Assembly: GCA_016287245.1 (NCBI GenBank)
Contig: JAEEWG010000007.1
Span: 62,001 to 126,000, forward strand
Direction: 5' to 3'
From: Clostridia bacterium
GTDB taxonomy: Bacteria; Bacillota; Clostridia; Saccharofermentanales; Saccharofermentanaceae
DNA: 64,000 nucleotides
Shown here: positions 39,359 to 49,571 of the stretch, piece by piece
Position numbering within the stretch: the first letter of the stretch is position 1
How the letters are laid out: every line of letters starts with the position of its first letter
Notes under the pieces: generated by a model
Databases searched by the model: none
Seen by the model: the letters and a program-made list of their open reading frames with translations, nothing else
Told to the model about the DNA's origin: nothing
Translations under genes and position numbers: made by a program

Positions 39359-41842
39359 ATGAAAAGATTATACGTGGCAGCTCAGTCTTCCGCGGCATCG
39401 GTCTTTGGGAAAAGAGCCGCAGCGGTTCTGCTTATCGCGTCGCTCCTTTTCACTTTTACTGCATGTAAGAAAAAGACGGATAAGATCAGCACAAATGCAT
39501 ATGCATCCGGAAGAGTGATTCAGGAGACAGACCCTTTTTTCAACGCGGAAATTAATGAACTGAAGATCCCTTTAGACAACACAAAAGAGTTCAAAAGTTT
39601 TCAGGCAATATACTGTGTACCCATGTGGGAGTATCTGATCTGTGAGTATTCGGTCGAGTATAAATATCCGAAAAAGATGAAGTCGATCTTCCAGATGTCA
39701 GAGGAAGAATACGATGAATATACCCAGTATCAGGTGCGCGATATTGGCATCTTCAACATGCGGGGCGAACTCATCAAAAAGATCGGCGGAGATATCGATA
39801 CGGTCTTTACGATTACTTCAGATGAAAACGGAGATATTTATCTCCTCGGTTATGTTCATGACTCGTTCTATTCGGTCAATAATATCGAGGTCCACATTCT
39901 TGATCAGAAGGGGAACTTTAAAGAGAGTATCATTCTCAAAGACCCACCGGTAGCGATACCCGGCACCGACCCTATATCGTCGGGAGACGATCTTATCGGA
40001 ATGGTCGAAGTGGGCTTTACGAGTGTCTTTTCGTCGAGGCCCGGTGCTGAATCCGTCAGGATGCAGATCTTAAAGGACGGCTCTATTCTCACTTCAAAAA
40101 AAGGGGAAATGAAGATCTATAACCGGGATGGCAGCAAGCGCTGTGATGTGATCGATCCCGATAGGATCCTGGAAGAAAATGCTTTCTTAAAGGGGGAGAA
40201 ATACTATGTTCTATCTACGGTTATTGATGAGGAAAAGGGCAGAAGTGTCCAGATCAAGGAGCTGAATACCGCGACAGGTGCCCTGGGTCAGGGAAAAGAG
40301 GCCGTGGCGCTTTCTAAGTACTATTCTCCGGTGGTAACGGAAAAGGGCGTCTTCATCGATTCTTTCAACGGATGCTTCGAATATGATATGGATTCTGATT
40401 CTGTAAAAGAAGTCTTCAACTGGAATGATACAGACGTGAACCGGGCGATTCTTATGGGTGTCAGATGTCAGCCGGAAAGCGCTGATGAACTCGACGTAGT
40501 TGCCTTCGATGAAGAACAGAACGGGCCGTATCTGATCCACCTTATGCGGGCGGAGAAGAACCCGCATGCCGGAAAGAAGATCATCCGGATCGGAGGCGTG
40601 AATATTTCGGGAGAACTCAATCTGATGAATTTTATTTATCAGTATAACGCGGATCCGGAAGGGAAAACTCGAGCGGTCATCATCGACTACACTGCTGATC
40701 AGGATATCCTGCTGACCAGTGCAGATACGGAAAGAAAGATCTATATGGATATCCTCTCCGGAGAGGGTCCGGATATACTGGTCAATATGGGATCTTCTGA
40801 GATGTTCCGGAACGGCCGCATCATGGAAGATCTGAATCAGTATATGGACGGACCGGAAGGGATCGACAGGAATCTCTATTATGACAATGTTTTCCGCGCA
40901 TGTGAAAGAGACGGGAAACTCTACCATGTCCCGATTGATTTTACTCTTGAAGGCTTGATGGTAAATACGGATCTTATCTCTAACCGGAAAGGCTGGACGT
41001 ATGAGGAGTTTGTGAAGGCGGCGGAGAGTCTGCCGGAAGATGTGAATATCCTTCCATCGACCAGATATAATGATCTTTTAAGGCCTCTGCTGCAAGCCTC
41101 TCTGACAAGATTCATGAACTATCAGGATCAGACAGTAAACTTCCAAAATGAAGAAATGAAGAAGATCCTTAATCTGGTTCGGGACTATGGTGTAAAGGAG
41201 ATCCCGCCGTATGAAGCAAAGCGGGTGGATACCACAGAATTAGGAGGAGGCTCATTGTCTCAGATCGTTGTCGATTATTCGGAGGAGAAGCTCCAGGAAG
41301 GTCTGATCGCCGCCAAGGATGTCAGCATTTCTTTTGTGCACAGCATTGCGTATCAGGGGAAGCTGCTCCGCGGAAAGGCGGGGTTCCTGGGATATCCTTC
41401 TTTTACAGGCACGGGGATGTTCATTTCTCCTGTCCGGACGTTAGGTATCCTTTCTTCCGGAAATCAGAAAGATCTGGCCTGGGAAGTGATCCGTGCCTAT
41501 CTCGAATTTGAAGGAGCAGACCCGCATAATTATGCGATCCCGGTAAACAGGGAGATATTTGAAAAACAATGTCAGGTCGAAATGGATCGATATAATCAAC
41601 AATACAAAGAATCGATCGAAATGTTTGGAAGTGCAAGCTCATTCGAAGTTGAGATCCATAACGAAGATATCGATATGCTCCGGACGCTCGTGGAAAATGC
41701 AGATACGGCATCCTTCCAGGACGAATCCGTCTTCACTGTCATTACTGAGGAGGCGGCGGGATTTTTTGCCGGCGACCGGACGGCAGAAGACGTCTTGAGC
41801 ATTATCCAGAACCGGACAAAACTCATCGTGACCGAGACATAG
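39359..41842 (+). CDS. Lipoprotein with C-terminal solute-binding-like domain, paralog 1
   Basis: First of four tandem paralogs; 827 residues. The signal peptide ends at Cys36 (FTAC). Then comes SGRVIQETDPFFNAEIN, the family opening. Residues about 60-390 have repeated strand patterns ending in EVFNWNDTDVNRA and could be a beta-propeller. After RAEKNPHAGKKIIRIGG, residues about 415-790 resemble an extracellular solute-binding protein: GPDILVNMGSSEMFRNGRIM, KLYHVPIDFTLEGLMVNTDL and KDLAWEVIRAYL. The end (EEAAGFFAGDRTAED and IQNRTK) is shared by all four. No ABC permease lies nearby. I chose the ATG at 39359 with GAGGTGG upstream. Confidence 0.85.
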   Translation: MKRLYVAAQSSAASVFGKRAAAVLLIASLLFTFTACKKKTDKISTNAYASGRVIQETDPFFNAEINELKIPLDNTKEFKSFQAIYCVPMWEYLICEYSVEYKYPKKMKSIFQMSEEEYDEYTQYQVRDIGIFNMRGELIKKIGGDIDTVFTITSDENGDIYLLGYVHDSFYSVNNIEVHILDQKGNFKESIILKDPPVAIPGTDPISSGDDLIGMVEVGFTSVFSSRPGAESVRMQILKDGSILTSKKGEMKIYNRDGSKRCDVIDPDRILEENAFLKGEKYYVLSTVIDEEKGRSVQIKELNTATGALGQGKEAVALSKYYSPVVTEKGVFIDSFNGCFEYDMDSDSVKEVFNWNDTDVNRAILMGVRCQPESADELDVVAFDEEQNGPYLIHLMRAEKNPHAGKKIIRIGGVNISGELNLMNFIYQYNADPEGKTRAVIIDYTADQDILLTSADTERKIYMDILSGEGPDILVNMGSSEMFRNGRIMEDLNQYMDGPEGIDRNLYYDNVFRACERDGKLYHVPIDFTLEGLMVNTDLISNRKGWTYEEFVKAAESLPEDVNILPSTRYNDLLRPLLQASLTRFMNYQDQTVNFQNEEMKKILNLVRDYGVKEIPPYEAKRVDTTELGGGSLSQIVVDYSEEKLQEGLIAAKDVSISFVHSIAYQGKLLRGKAGFLGYPSFTGTGMFISPVRTLGILSSGNQKDLAWEVIRAYLEFEGADPHNYAIPVNREIFEKQCQVEMDRYNQQYKESIEMFGSASSFEVEIHNEDIDMLRTLVENADTASFQDESVFTVITEEAAGFFAGDRTAEDVLSIIQNRTKLIVTET

Positions 41843-41877
41843 AAGATGTAATGACATCTGTTAAGACTTTTTAAAAA

Positions 41878-41917
41878 AAGAACCTGCAGAAACATAAAGC
41901 TGCGGGCTCTTTTTTAT
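41878..41917 (+). terminator. Intrinsic terminator after paralog 1
   Basis: AAGAACCTGCAG pairs imperfectly with CTGCGGGCTCTT around a 10-base loop, followed by six T. Confidence 0.75.
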
Positions 41918-41930
41918 CTATGTGACTGGA

Positions 41931-41977
41931 AAGTCATATATCTTCAGGTAAACCTTGATACTATGGACTTAGGAATA
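41931..41977 (+). repeat. Duplicated 47-bp upstream element, copy 2
   Basis: Identical over 47 bases to 39260-39306. It stands before paralog 2 in the same relative place, so paralogs 1 and 2 likely have the same promoter control. Confidence 0.75.
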
Positions 41978-42027
41978 GGTGGCACAGCAGGATCAAGGTC
42001 CTGTATTTACAGATTGGGTGATTCAAT

Positions 42028-44538
42028 ATGAAAAGGTTTTGTGTGGCAGGGCGGTCTTCCGCAAATTTGTGCATGGGGAAAAGAGCGGCAGCGATCATGC
42101 TTGCAGCATCGTGTCTTTTATCTTCTACCGCATGTAAGAAAAAATCAGATGGAAAAATCAAAAAGGGATATGTATCCGGACAAGAGATAAAGGAAACGGA
42201 TCCGTTTTTTAATTCTACGGTCAATGAACTTGTTATCCCTACGGATAAGACAAAAGAAGTCGAGGAAAAGTACACTAATTACACGGAAACCGTAGGCAAG
42301 TATATGATCTGCTCGTATTCTGTCACGTATGTTCAGCCGGAGTGGCTGAAAAATACTCCTTACGAAAACATGTCTATGGAGATGATGATGGAGGCAGCCA
42401 ACTATTTTGGAGAGGGCACTGCTGTCTTCGATATGCAGGGAAAGATCATCCGTCAGATCGACGGGGAAGTCACTAACCTCTACGGGGTAGCATCAGATAA
42501 AGACGATAATCTGTATATTATGGGAACGGAGTTTGATCTGACTAACGGTAAGGAGCGCTTCGTGGTACAGGTCCTCGATTCCGAGGGTAAGCGTAAGGAG
42601 AGCATCAAGATCAGCGAAGACCCGGTAAAATTAGCTATGCCGGATGCCTCTAATCCGGATGAATTGAAAAGAGAATTTCAGGAAGAGGTATCACAGGGTC
42701 CGGTCGATCCGTTCTCGAAAGGCCCAAGTAACCGCAAACTTAAACTGATGATCCTCAATGACGGAGCTTTGCTGGTTTCGACCAACGGATACATGATCAT
42801 CTATAACCGCGATGGAAGCAGGCGCTGTGAAGTGAAAGATCACGATCGTAAGCTCGCCGATAATGCTTTCCTGAATGGAAATAAATACTATGTTCTTTCC
42901 ACATATACCGATGAAAAAGGAAGAAATGTCCAGATCAAAGAATTGAATATTCAGACAGGCGTACTGGGACAGGGAAAAGAGTCGCCGGTCCTTTCAGAGT
43001 ATTCGGATCCCCGGATAACGGAAGCGGGCATTTTTATCAATTCCCTCAACGGATGCTACCAGTACGATCCCGACACAGATTCGATAAAAGAAGTATTCGA
43101 CTGGAATGATTCGGATATAAACCGCGCGCTCATTACGAGTGTGAGATGTCAGCCGGAAAGCGAGGATGAACTGAATGCTGTTGCCTATGACAGCAACTAT
43201 AACGGTCCGTACCTGATCCATCTGACTCGTGCGGAGAAAAATCCGCATGCCGGAAAAAAGATCATCCGGATCGGCGGCATGCATCTCAATGGAGATATAG
43301 ATCTGATGACTTTCATCAATCAATATAATGCGGATCCGAATGGCACGGCCAGAGCCATCGTCATTGATTACACCGAGGATCGTGATGCTTATTCAGATAA
43401 CAGTGCGGAAACGGAAAGAAAGATCTATATGGACATCCTCGCAGGTGATGGCCCGGATATCCTGGTCAATATGGGTAATGCGGAGATGTTCAGAAACGGA
43501 CGCATCATGGAAGATCTGAATTCTTATCTGGATGGCGAAAAAGGAATCGATCGGACGAAGTATTTTGACAATATTTTCCGGGCATGTGAAAGTGATGGAC
43601 ATCTCTACCATGTCCCGATCAGTTTCAGCCTGAAAGGAATGGTGATAAATGCGGATCTTATCTCTAACCGGAAAGGATGGACATATGAGGAGTTCGCAAA
43701 AGCGGAGGAGGCGCTGCCGGAGGATGTAAACATCATCCCGTCTACTGTATATAATGATCTCCTGAAGCTCGCCCTGGGATCAGCATTGCCGAAAAATATG
43801 AACTATCAGGATCAGACGGTGAACTTCCAAAACGATGAGATGAAGAAGATCCTGGAGTTTGTCAGAAAATATGGGATGATGGAGATCCCGCCGAATGAAA
43901 AAGATGGTGTGGACCTTCAGTACTTTGGAGAAGAAGAATACAGCATATCGGTCGTGGATTATACGGAAGAAAGACTCAAAGAAGGATTGATCGCTTCGAA
44001 AGATATTGAGGTTTTTTCTGCGTATAGTCTGGCTTTTCAGAAAAATGACATCCCCGGGAAGGCGGGATTTGTCGGATATCCTTCACTTACGGGAACGGGA
44101 ATGTCTATAAGTCCCCAAAGAACTTTGGGCATTCTTTCTTCCGGAAAATACAAAGATCTGGCCTGGGATGTGATCCGTGCCTATCTCGAATATACAGAAG
44201 GAAGCTCGGGCAAAGAAGAGTCTTCAGATGGGATTTCCGTGAACAGGGAGAGGTTTGAAACACAAAACCGTCAGGAAATGGCATACCGCAATAAGCGGCA
44301 CGAAGATAACAAAATAGAGATAGCTGCATTGAGTTCCTACTTTGCAGAAGTCAAAGAGGAGGATATCGATGACCTGCGTACACTGGTAGAAAACGCCGAC
44401 ACCGTTTTCCTTCAGGATCCTGCGGCATTTAACGTCATATCAGAAGAAGCAGCTGGCTTCTTCGCCGGAGACCGTACGGCCGAGGATACATTGAGCATTA
44501 TCCAGAACCGTACAAAAACCATCGTATCAGAAGGGTAA
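42028..44538 (+). CDS. Lipoprotein with C-terminal solute-binding-like domain, paralog 2
   Basis: The closest relative of paralog 1, 836 residues. Lipobox Cys36 (SSTAC), then SGQEIKETDPFFNSTVN. The middle part ends with EVFDWNDSDINRA. The solute-binding-like part has GPDILVNMGNAEMFRNGRIM, HLYHVPISFSLKGMVINADL and LGYPSLTGTGM-like GYPSLTGTGMSISP. The conserved end is EEAAGFFAGDRTAED and IQNRTKTIV. It has its own promoter element, a 47-bp duplicate of that of paralog 1, and paralog 3 follows four bases after its stop, so they form an operon. Confidence 0.85.
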   Translation: MKRFCVAGRSSANLCMGKRAAAIMLAASCLLSSTACKKKSDGKIKKGYVSGQEIKETDPFFNSTVNELVIPTDKTKEVEEKYTNYTETVGKYMICSYSVTYVQPEWLKNTPYENMSMEMMMEAANYFGEGTAVFDMQGKIIRQIDGEVTNLYGVASDKDDNLYIMGTEFDLTNGKERFVVQVLDSEGKRKESIKISEDPVKLAMPDASNPDELKREFQEEVSQGPVDPFSKGPSNRKLKLMILNDGALLVSTNGYMIIYNRDGSRRCEVKDHDRKLADNAFLNGNKYYVLSTYTDEKGRNVQIKELNIQTGVLGQGKESPVLSEYSDPRITEAGIFINSLNGCYQYDPDTDSIKEVFDWNDSDINRALITSVRCQPESEDELNAVAYDSNYNGPYLIHLTRAEKNPHAGKKIIRIGGMHLNGDIDLMTFINQYNADPNGTARAIVIDYTEDRDAYSDNSAETERKIYMDILAGDGPDILVNMGNAEMFRNGRIMEDLNSYLDGEKGIDRTKYFDNIFRACESDGHLYHVPISFSLKGMVINADLISNRKGWTYEEFAKAEEALPEDVNIIPSTVYNDLLKLALGSALPKNMNYQDQTVNFQNDEMKKILEFVRKYGMMEIPPNEKDGVDLQYFGEEEYSISVVDYTEERLKEGLIASKDIEVFSAYSLAFQKNDIPGKAGFVGYPSLTGTGMSISPQRTLGILSSGKYKDLAWDVIRAYLEYTEGSSGKEESSDGISVNRERFETQNRQEMAYRNKRHEDNKIEIAALSSYFAEVKEEDIDDLRTLVENADTVFLQDPAAFNVISEEAAGFFAGDRTAEDTLSIIQNRTKTIVSEG

Positions 44539-44542
44539 GACC

Positions 44543-47035
44543 ATGAAAAACGCTCACGCAAAAAAGATCAGAAAAGCTGCGGCTATGGTGCTGGTCCTTT
44601 CCCAGCTTCTGCCACTTACATCATGCAAGTCGCTTTTTACGAAAAAATCCAACTCGATCTCCGGACGTGTCATACAGGCGACGGATCCGTTTTTTAGCAG
44701 TGAGGTCAACCAGTTCAAGATCCAGGTGGATCCGGAACTGAAGTTGAAGTTTTCTATGATTACGGACTATATGTATGTCAAGGGATGCAGTATAGCTTCT
44801 TATGAGATCTATTATGAACTTCCCGAGGAACTCAAGAACGCAGAGCTCACCCCGGAAATGTGGGCGAAATATAATGTCCAGGTAACGGCTCTTTTCGATC
44901 AGGAAGGAAATGAGATCAAAAAGCTGGTCACCGAAGGCATTGACCAGGGAATCACGAAAGACGGCGATATCATTATTGTGGAGGAAGAAAAATACGATTA
45001 CAAGGTCCTGGCGCTGGCTACGTCCAAAGATAACGAGATCTATCTTCTTTTCCGTTATACCAATTACGAAATGGGATATGGATATGAGATCCGCGTGATC
45101 GATCAGAGCGGGAATCTTCTCAAGACGATCCCTCTGAAAAATGCGCCAACGGATAATGAAGAGGGGGCGCGTATCGAGATCTTCAGTCCGAATGAAGGTA
45201 CACATACCATCGAAAACCACACGACGGAGATGGCGATGCAGATCCTCGAAAACGGGAATATATGTGTTGCCGGAAAAGAGCGGATGGGGATCTATGAGAT
45301 GTCCGGGAAAAAGGTCTGCGAGATCATGGATTCCGGAAGAGCCCTGGCAAGAGGGGTATTCAAGAATAACGGCAAGTATTACATCCTGACGAGATATGTA
45401 GATCCGATGAGCGAAGAAGTGATCATGCTGATCAAAGAAGTCAATTTGAAGACAGGCGCACTCGGTCAGGGCATTCCGGCGGATAAACTTGCGGGGTATG
45501 ACCGCATATCGGTATCGGAGTCGGGCCTCTATCTGGACTCTTTTAACGGGTGTGCCCGCTATGATATGAATACGGAGAAGATCGAAGAGATCTTCAACTG
45601 GAATGATACAGATATCGACCGTTCCATGCTGAGTACGGCCGTATGTACGCCCTATTCTGATGATGAGATCTATGCAGTTGCCGCAAACGCCTATGATAAC
45701 ACCATCCCGCCTTACCTGATCAAACTGGAGCGTGCGGAAAAGAATCCGCATGCCGGGAAGAAAGTGATCGTGGTCGGAGGCATGAATCTTGCAGAAGCGG
45801 ATATCCTGTCGATCGTGGCCAAGATCAATGCCGATCCGGATAAGAAAGTCCGCGTGGCGCTGGTCGATTATGCCGCAGGCGGAGACGATGGAAACGGGGA
45901 TGTCGAGCAGAGACTCTACCTGGATATCATCTCCGGGGAAGGCCCGGATGTCATCGTCAATATGGGCGGATATGAATCACTTCAGAGCGGGAATGCCATG
46001 GAGGATCTGAACACCTATATCGATGGCAGTAACGGCATTGACCGAAATGAGTATTTCGATAATATCCTTCGTGCCTTTGAGAAAAACGGCAAGCTCTACC
46101 ACTTCCCTGTGGCGGTGCATCTGGACGGACTTCTGGCGAATTCGGAGCTTCTTCCGTACACTTCCGGATGGACCTATGATGACTTTAGAAAATCTGCCGA
46201 GTCCATGAAGGATGAGGCCAGCATCATCAAGACCATGAAGTATAATGACATGCTTCGTTTCATGCTCAATACGACGCTTTCGGAGTTCGTGGATTATGAG
46301 AACGACAAGGTCGATTTCCAAAATGAAAAAATGAGATCGATCCTCATGCTGGTCAAGGACTTTGGTGCACGGGTGATCCCGCAGGACGAAAAATACATCA
46401 CAAAGACGGCATCCTACGGGGAAGAGGAAAACAGAGTCGAGACAACATATTTAGTCGATCAGGCGGAGGAGAAGTTCAAGAGCGGGCTCCTGGCCGCAAG
46501 GGAAAGTAAGATCTACCGTATATCCCAGGTGAGCCAGCAAAGAGAACTCCTGAACGGGGAAGGTATATATCTGGGATATCCCTCTTTTAACGGATCCTCT
46601 ATGGCGATCGGAGAATGCCTGTCCATGGGCATCAATGCCTCCAGTAAGTATAAAGACCTCGCCTGGGAATTCATCCGCTCCTATCTGGAGATGGATCCGC
46701 AGGATACTGCCGGAATGGGAGGACTTCTGGTCCGGAAAGCAAATTTCGAGGCGGACTGTCTGAAGGATATGGAAGACGCCAATATACTCTACGATGAATG
46801 GACGGAAGAGAACCCGTATCATATCGGATACCAGATCTACTTCCAGGTCAAAAAGGAGGATATCGACACGCTCCGCGTGCTGATGGAAAAAGCAAATACA
46901 AAGCTTACAGATGATGAGAAGGTATTAAACATCATCTGCGAGGAAGCGGCAGGTTATTTTGCCGGAGACCGTACGATCGATGATATCATAAAAAATATAC
47001 AGAACCGTACAAGGATCATTGTTCAGGAACTCTGA
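44543..47035 (+). CDS. Lipoprotein with C-terminal solute-binding-like domain, paralog 3
   Basis: Third paralog, 830 residues. Lipobox Cys28 (LTSC), then SGRVIQATDPFFSSEVN. Middle part ends in EIFNWNDTDIDRS. The solute-binding-like part has GPDVIVNMGGYESLQSGNAM, KLYHFPVAVHLDGLLANSEL and KDLAWEFIRSYL. The end is EEAAGYFAGDRTIDD and IQNRTRIIV. It is more distant from paralogs 1 and 2 than they are from each other. The ATG is four bases after the stop of paralog 2, with GGGTAAG-like sequence there serving as ribosome site. Confidence 0.85.
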   Translation: MKNAHAKKIRKAAAMVLVLSQLLPLTSCKSLFTKKSNSISGRVIQATDPFFSSEVNQFKIQVDPELKLKFSMITDYMYVKGCSIASYEIYYELPEELKNAELTPEMWAKYNVQVTALFDQEGNEIKKLVTEGIDQGITKDGDIIIVEEEKYDYKVLALATSKDNEIYLLFRYTNYEMGYGYEIRVIDQSGNLLKTIPLKNAPTDNEEGARIEIFSPNEGTHTIENHTTEMAMQILENGNICVAGKERMGIYEMSGKKVCEIMDSGRALARGVFKNNGKYYILTRYVDPMSEEVIMLIKEVNLKTGALGQGIPADKLAGYDRISVSESGLYLDSFNGCARYDMNTEKIEEIFNWNDTDIDRSMLSTAVCTPYSDDEIYAVAANAYDNTIPPYLIKLERAEKNPHAGKKVIVVGGMNLAEADILSIVAKINADPDKKVRVALVDYAAGGDDGNGDVEQRLYLDIISGEGPDVIVNMGGYESLQSGNAMEDLNTYIDGSNGIDRNEYFDNILRAFEKNGKLYHFPVAVHLDGLLANSELLPYTSGWTYDDFRKSAESMKDEASIIKTMKYNDMLRFMLNTTLSEFVDYENDKVDFQNEKMRSILMLVKDFGARVIPQDEKYITKTASYGEEENRVETTYLVDQAEEKFKSGLLAARESKIYRISQVSQQRELLNGEGIYLGYPSFNGSSMAIGECLSMGINASSKYKDLAWEFIRSYLEMDPQDTAGMGGLLVRKANFEADCLKDMEDANILYDEWTEENPYHIGYQIYFQVKKEDIDTLRVLMEKANTKLTDDEKVLNIICEEAAGYFAGDRTIDDIIKNIQNRTRIIVQEL

Positions 47036-47100
47036 TCCCCCGGAGAGGAGGCAGCCCCCGGAAAGAAAAGATATAACAGGTTTTAGGGAGATAGAAGATC

Positions 47101-49545
47101 ATGAGAATATGGGCATTGGGGAAAAGTAAAGTTCTGAAAAAGCTGATCGCAGGGGTATTGGCATCCGCTCTGATCCTGCCGGTCTCGGGATGCCGTCGCT
47201 CCTCTAAAAAAGAGGATACGTCTATGAAGTATGTATCCGGAAAAGAGATAATAGAGACGGATCCTTTCTTCCTTTCCACGATCAATGATATCAAGTTCCC
47301 GACGGACAAAGATAAGGAAGTGGACATGCTGGAGATCACGGCCTGCGAGATCATTGACGGGTATGCCGTCGTTGCCTATGACATCTACTATAAGATCCCT
47401 CAAAAAGAAGATGCGGATGTGATGGATTACGTTAGGGATATGCAGTATTATCACAAAGGTATTTCTCTCTTCGATATGGAGGGCAATTATGTCAGAGATC
47501 TGACCGGAGATGCCATCATGCTCTATGATGTCGCTTCAGATAAAGACGGAAATATCTGCACCCTGTGCGCGGTCATAGATCCGTATTTCCTAAAGACATT
47601 TTTTCAGGTGCAGACCGTAGATAAAGAAGGAAACTTCGTCCGCACGGCAACCATTATGAATCCTCCGATCCTAGACCCAAACGCCGAAGACGTAGTGGTG
47701 ATCACAGATGATATCGCCCCTGACCCGAATGGATTTACGTCGGAAGCATGCCTTCATATCCTCGATGACGGGACCATCGTGGTCATCGGCCAGGGGAAAA
47801 TGTGCACGTATCAGCCGAATGGTGTAAAGCTTTTCGAGATCAGTGATCCCGGCCGGTATATCGACGACACGCTGATCCAGAAGGGGAAAAAGTATCAGAT
47901 CCTCTCTGTGAAGAAAAATGTGGGAGCGAAGAACAGCATCCAGATCAAATCGGTGGACTTTAAAACAGGCAAACTGGGATCCGGGACTGACGCGGAAGAC
48001 CTGGGCAGATACGATACGTATACGACTTCAGACGGATATATATTCGAAACTACCGAGAGTGGCTGTAACCGCTATGATCCGTCGACAAAGAAGCTCGAGG
48101 AAGTATTTAACTGGAACGATACTGATGTAGATAGAACGAAGATCAATAATTTACGATTCACACCGGTAAGCGAGGATGAATACTACGCAGTCGGACTGGA
48201 GCGTCTGTTTGATACGATGAAGGCACATCTCGTGCATCTGACCCGTGCGGAGAAGAACCCTCATGCCGGGAAGAAGTATATCGTCATCGGCGGACTGAGT
48301 ATCGGCAATGAGGAATTGCTGCGTTATACCAATGAATATAACCGGGATCCTTCGGCAAATGCCCGTGCGGTCATCGTCGACTATGCAGACGGACTTCTGC
48401 CGGAAGATCCTGTCAGCGAAGTGCAGAAAAAACTCTATCTGGACATCATATCCGGTTCCGGACCGGATGTGCTGATGAATGTCGGAGATATGGAGGCATT
48501 CCAGAACGGCAATGTAATGGAAGATATGAATCCTTTCCTTGACGGAGCCAACGGCATTGACAGAAAAGAGTATTTCGATAATGTTCTCCGCGCCTGTGAA
48601 AGAGAAGGCAAGCTCTACCATATTCCCGCCCGCATCCGGCTCAGAGGTTTTCTGGTGAATTCGGACATGATCCCGTATACCGGCGGATGGACGTTCGACG
48701 AGTTCGAAGAAGCGAAAAAGAATATCCCGGCCGATGTCAGCTTCATGGAGGGGATCGTGTATAACGATTATCTCAAGATACTCCTGCTGACGACGCTCCC
48801 GAGATTCCTGAGTTATGAGAATAAAAAAGTGGATATTCAAAATGAAGACATGAAGAAGATCCTGGTCATGGCGAAGGAAAATGGAGTGGAGCGCATTCCG
48901 GAAGATGAAGAGACGAGGTGGGTCGACAGAGGACTTTCCGGAGGTCTTGTTGATTATGCCCGGGAGAAATTCAACGAAGGTCTTCTCGCAGTAAAAGACA
49001 GAGATATCGGTTCATTACAGATGATCAGCACAGACACCAGCCTTTGCGGTGGTCATATCGCATATCTCGGTTATCCCGCTCCGGAGAAAAACGGTCTGAC
49101 GGTTATTCCCAAGGATACGATGGGCATCGTAGCTTCCAGCAAAAACAAGGATCTGGCCTGGGAATTTGTCCGGCACTTCCTGACATATGAAAATCAGGTC
49201 GAAGATGCGGATACGTTCGGAGGTATTCCGGTCAACCGGGCGCTCTTTGAGACCGCGTGCCAGAAGTCGATGAAACAGGGAAATGCGACCTACGATGATC
49301 TTGCTGCAAAGATCGGGCTCAGCGAGATGAAGCGGCTGGCGGATGCGATTCCGAGAGTCGAGAGTTCTGACATCGACACCCTTCGGGATCTAATGGAGCA
49401 TGCCAATGTCTCGGTCAGCACGGACAGTGCTGTACTTGCGATCATCTGTGAAGAGGCAGCCGGATATTTTGCCGGAGACCGGACCATCGATGAAGTGCTG
49501 AAAATGATTGAGAACCGCGCAAAGACAGTAGTATTTGAATACTAA
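47101..49545 (+). CDS. Lipoprotein with C-terminal solute-binding-like domain, paralog 4
   Basis: Fourth paralog, 814 residues. Lipobox Cys31 (PVSGC), then SGKEIIETDPFFLSTIND. The middle ends in EVFNWNDTDVDRT, the linker has RAEKNPHAGKKYIVIGG and the solute-binding-like part has GPDVLMNVGDMEAFQNGNVM and KLYHIPARIRLRGFLVNSDM. The end is EEAAGYFAGDRTIDE. It starts 65 bases after paralog 3, with TAGGGAGATAG before the ATG and no terminator between, so it is probably the last gene of the same operon. It runs head-on into a histidine kinase gene. Confidence 0.85.
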   Translation: MRIWALGKSKVLKKLIAGVLASALILPVSGCRRSSKKEDTSMKYVSGKEIIETDPFFLSTINDIKFPTDKDKEVDMLEITACEIIDGYAVVAYDIYYKIPQKEDADVMDYVRDMQYYHKGISLFDMEGNYVRDLTGDAIMLYDVASDKDGNICTLCAVIDPYFLKTFFQVQTVDKEGNFVRTATIMNPPILDPNAEDVVVITDDIAPDPNGFTSEACLHILDDGTIVVIGQGKMCTYQPNGVKLFEISDPGRYIDDTLIQKGKKYQILSVKKNVGAKNSIQIKSVDFKTGKLGSGTDAEDLGRYDTYTTSDGYIFETTESGCNRYDPSTKKLEEVFNWNDTDVDRTKINNLRFTPVSEDEYYAVGLERLFDTMKAHLVHLTRAEKNPHAGKKYIVIGGLSIGNEELLRYTNEYNRDPSANARAVIVDYADGLLPEDPVSEVQKKLYLDIISGSGPDVLMNVGDMEAFQNGNVMEDMNPFLDGANGIDRKEYFDNVLRACEREGKLYHIPARIRLRGFLVNSDMIPYTGGWTFDEFEEAKKNIPADVSFMEGIVYNDYLKILLLTTLPRFLSYENKKVDIQNEDMKKILVMAKENGVERIPEDEETRWVDRGLSGGLVDYAREKFNEGLLAVKDRDIGSLQMISTDTSLCGGHIAYLGYPAPEKNGLTVIPKDTMGIVASSKNKDLAWEFVRHFLTYENQVEDADTFGGIPVNRALFETACQKSMKQGNATYDDLAAKIGLSEMKRLADAIPRVESSDIDTLRDLMEHANVSVSTDSAVLAIICEEAAGYFAGDRTIDEVLKMIENRAKTVVFEY

Positions 49546-49571
49546 GATCGATATAGATCCGATCCTTCAGA

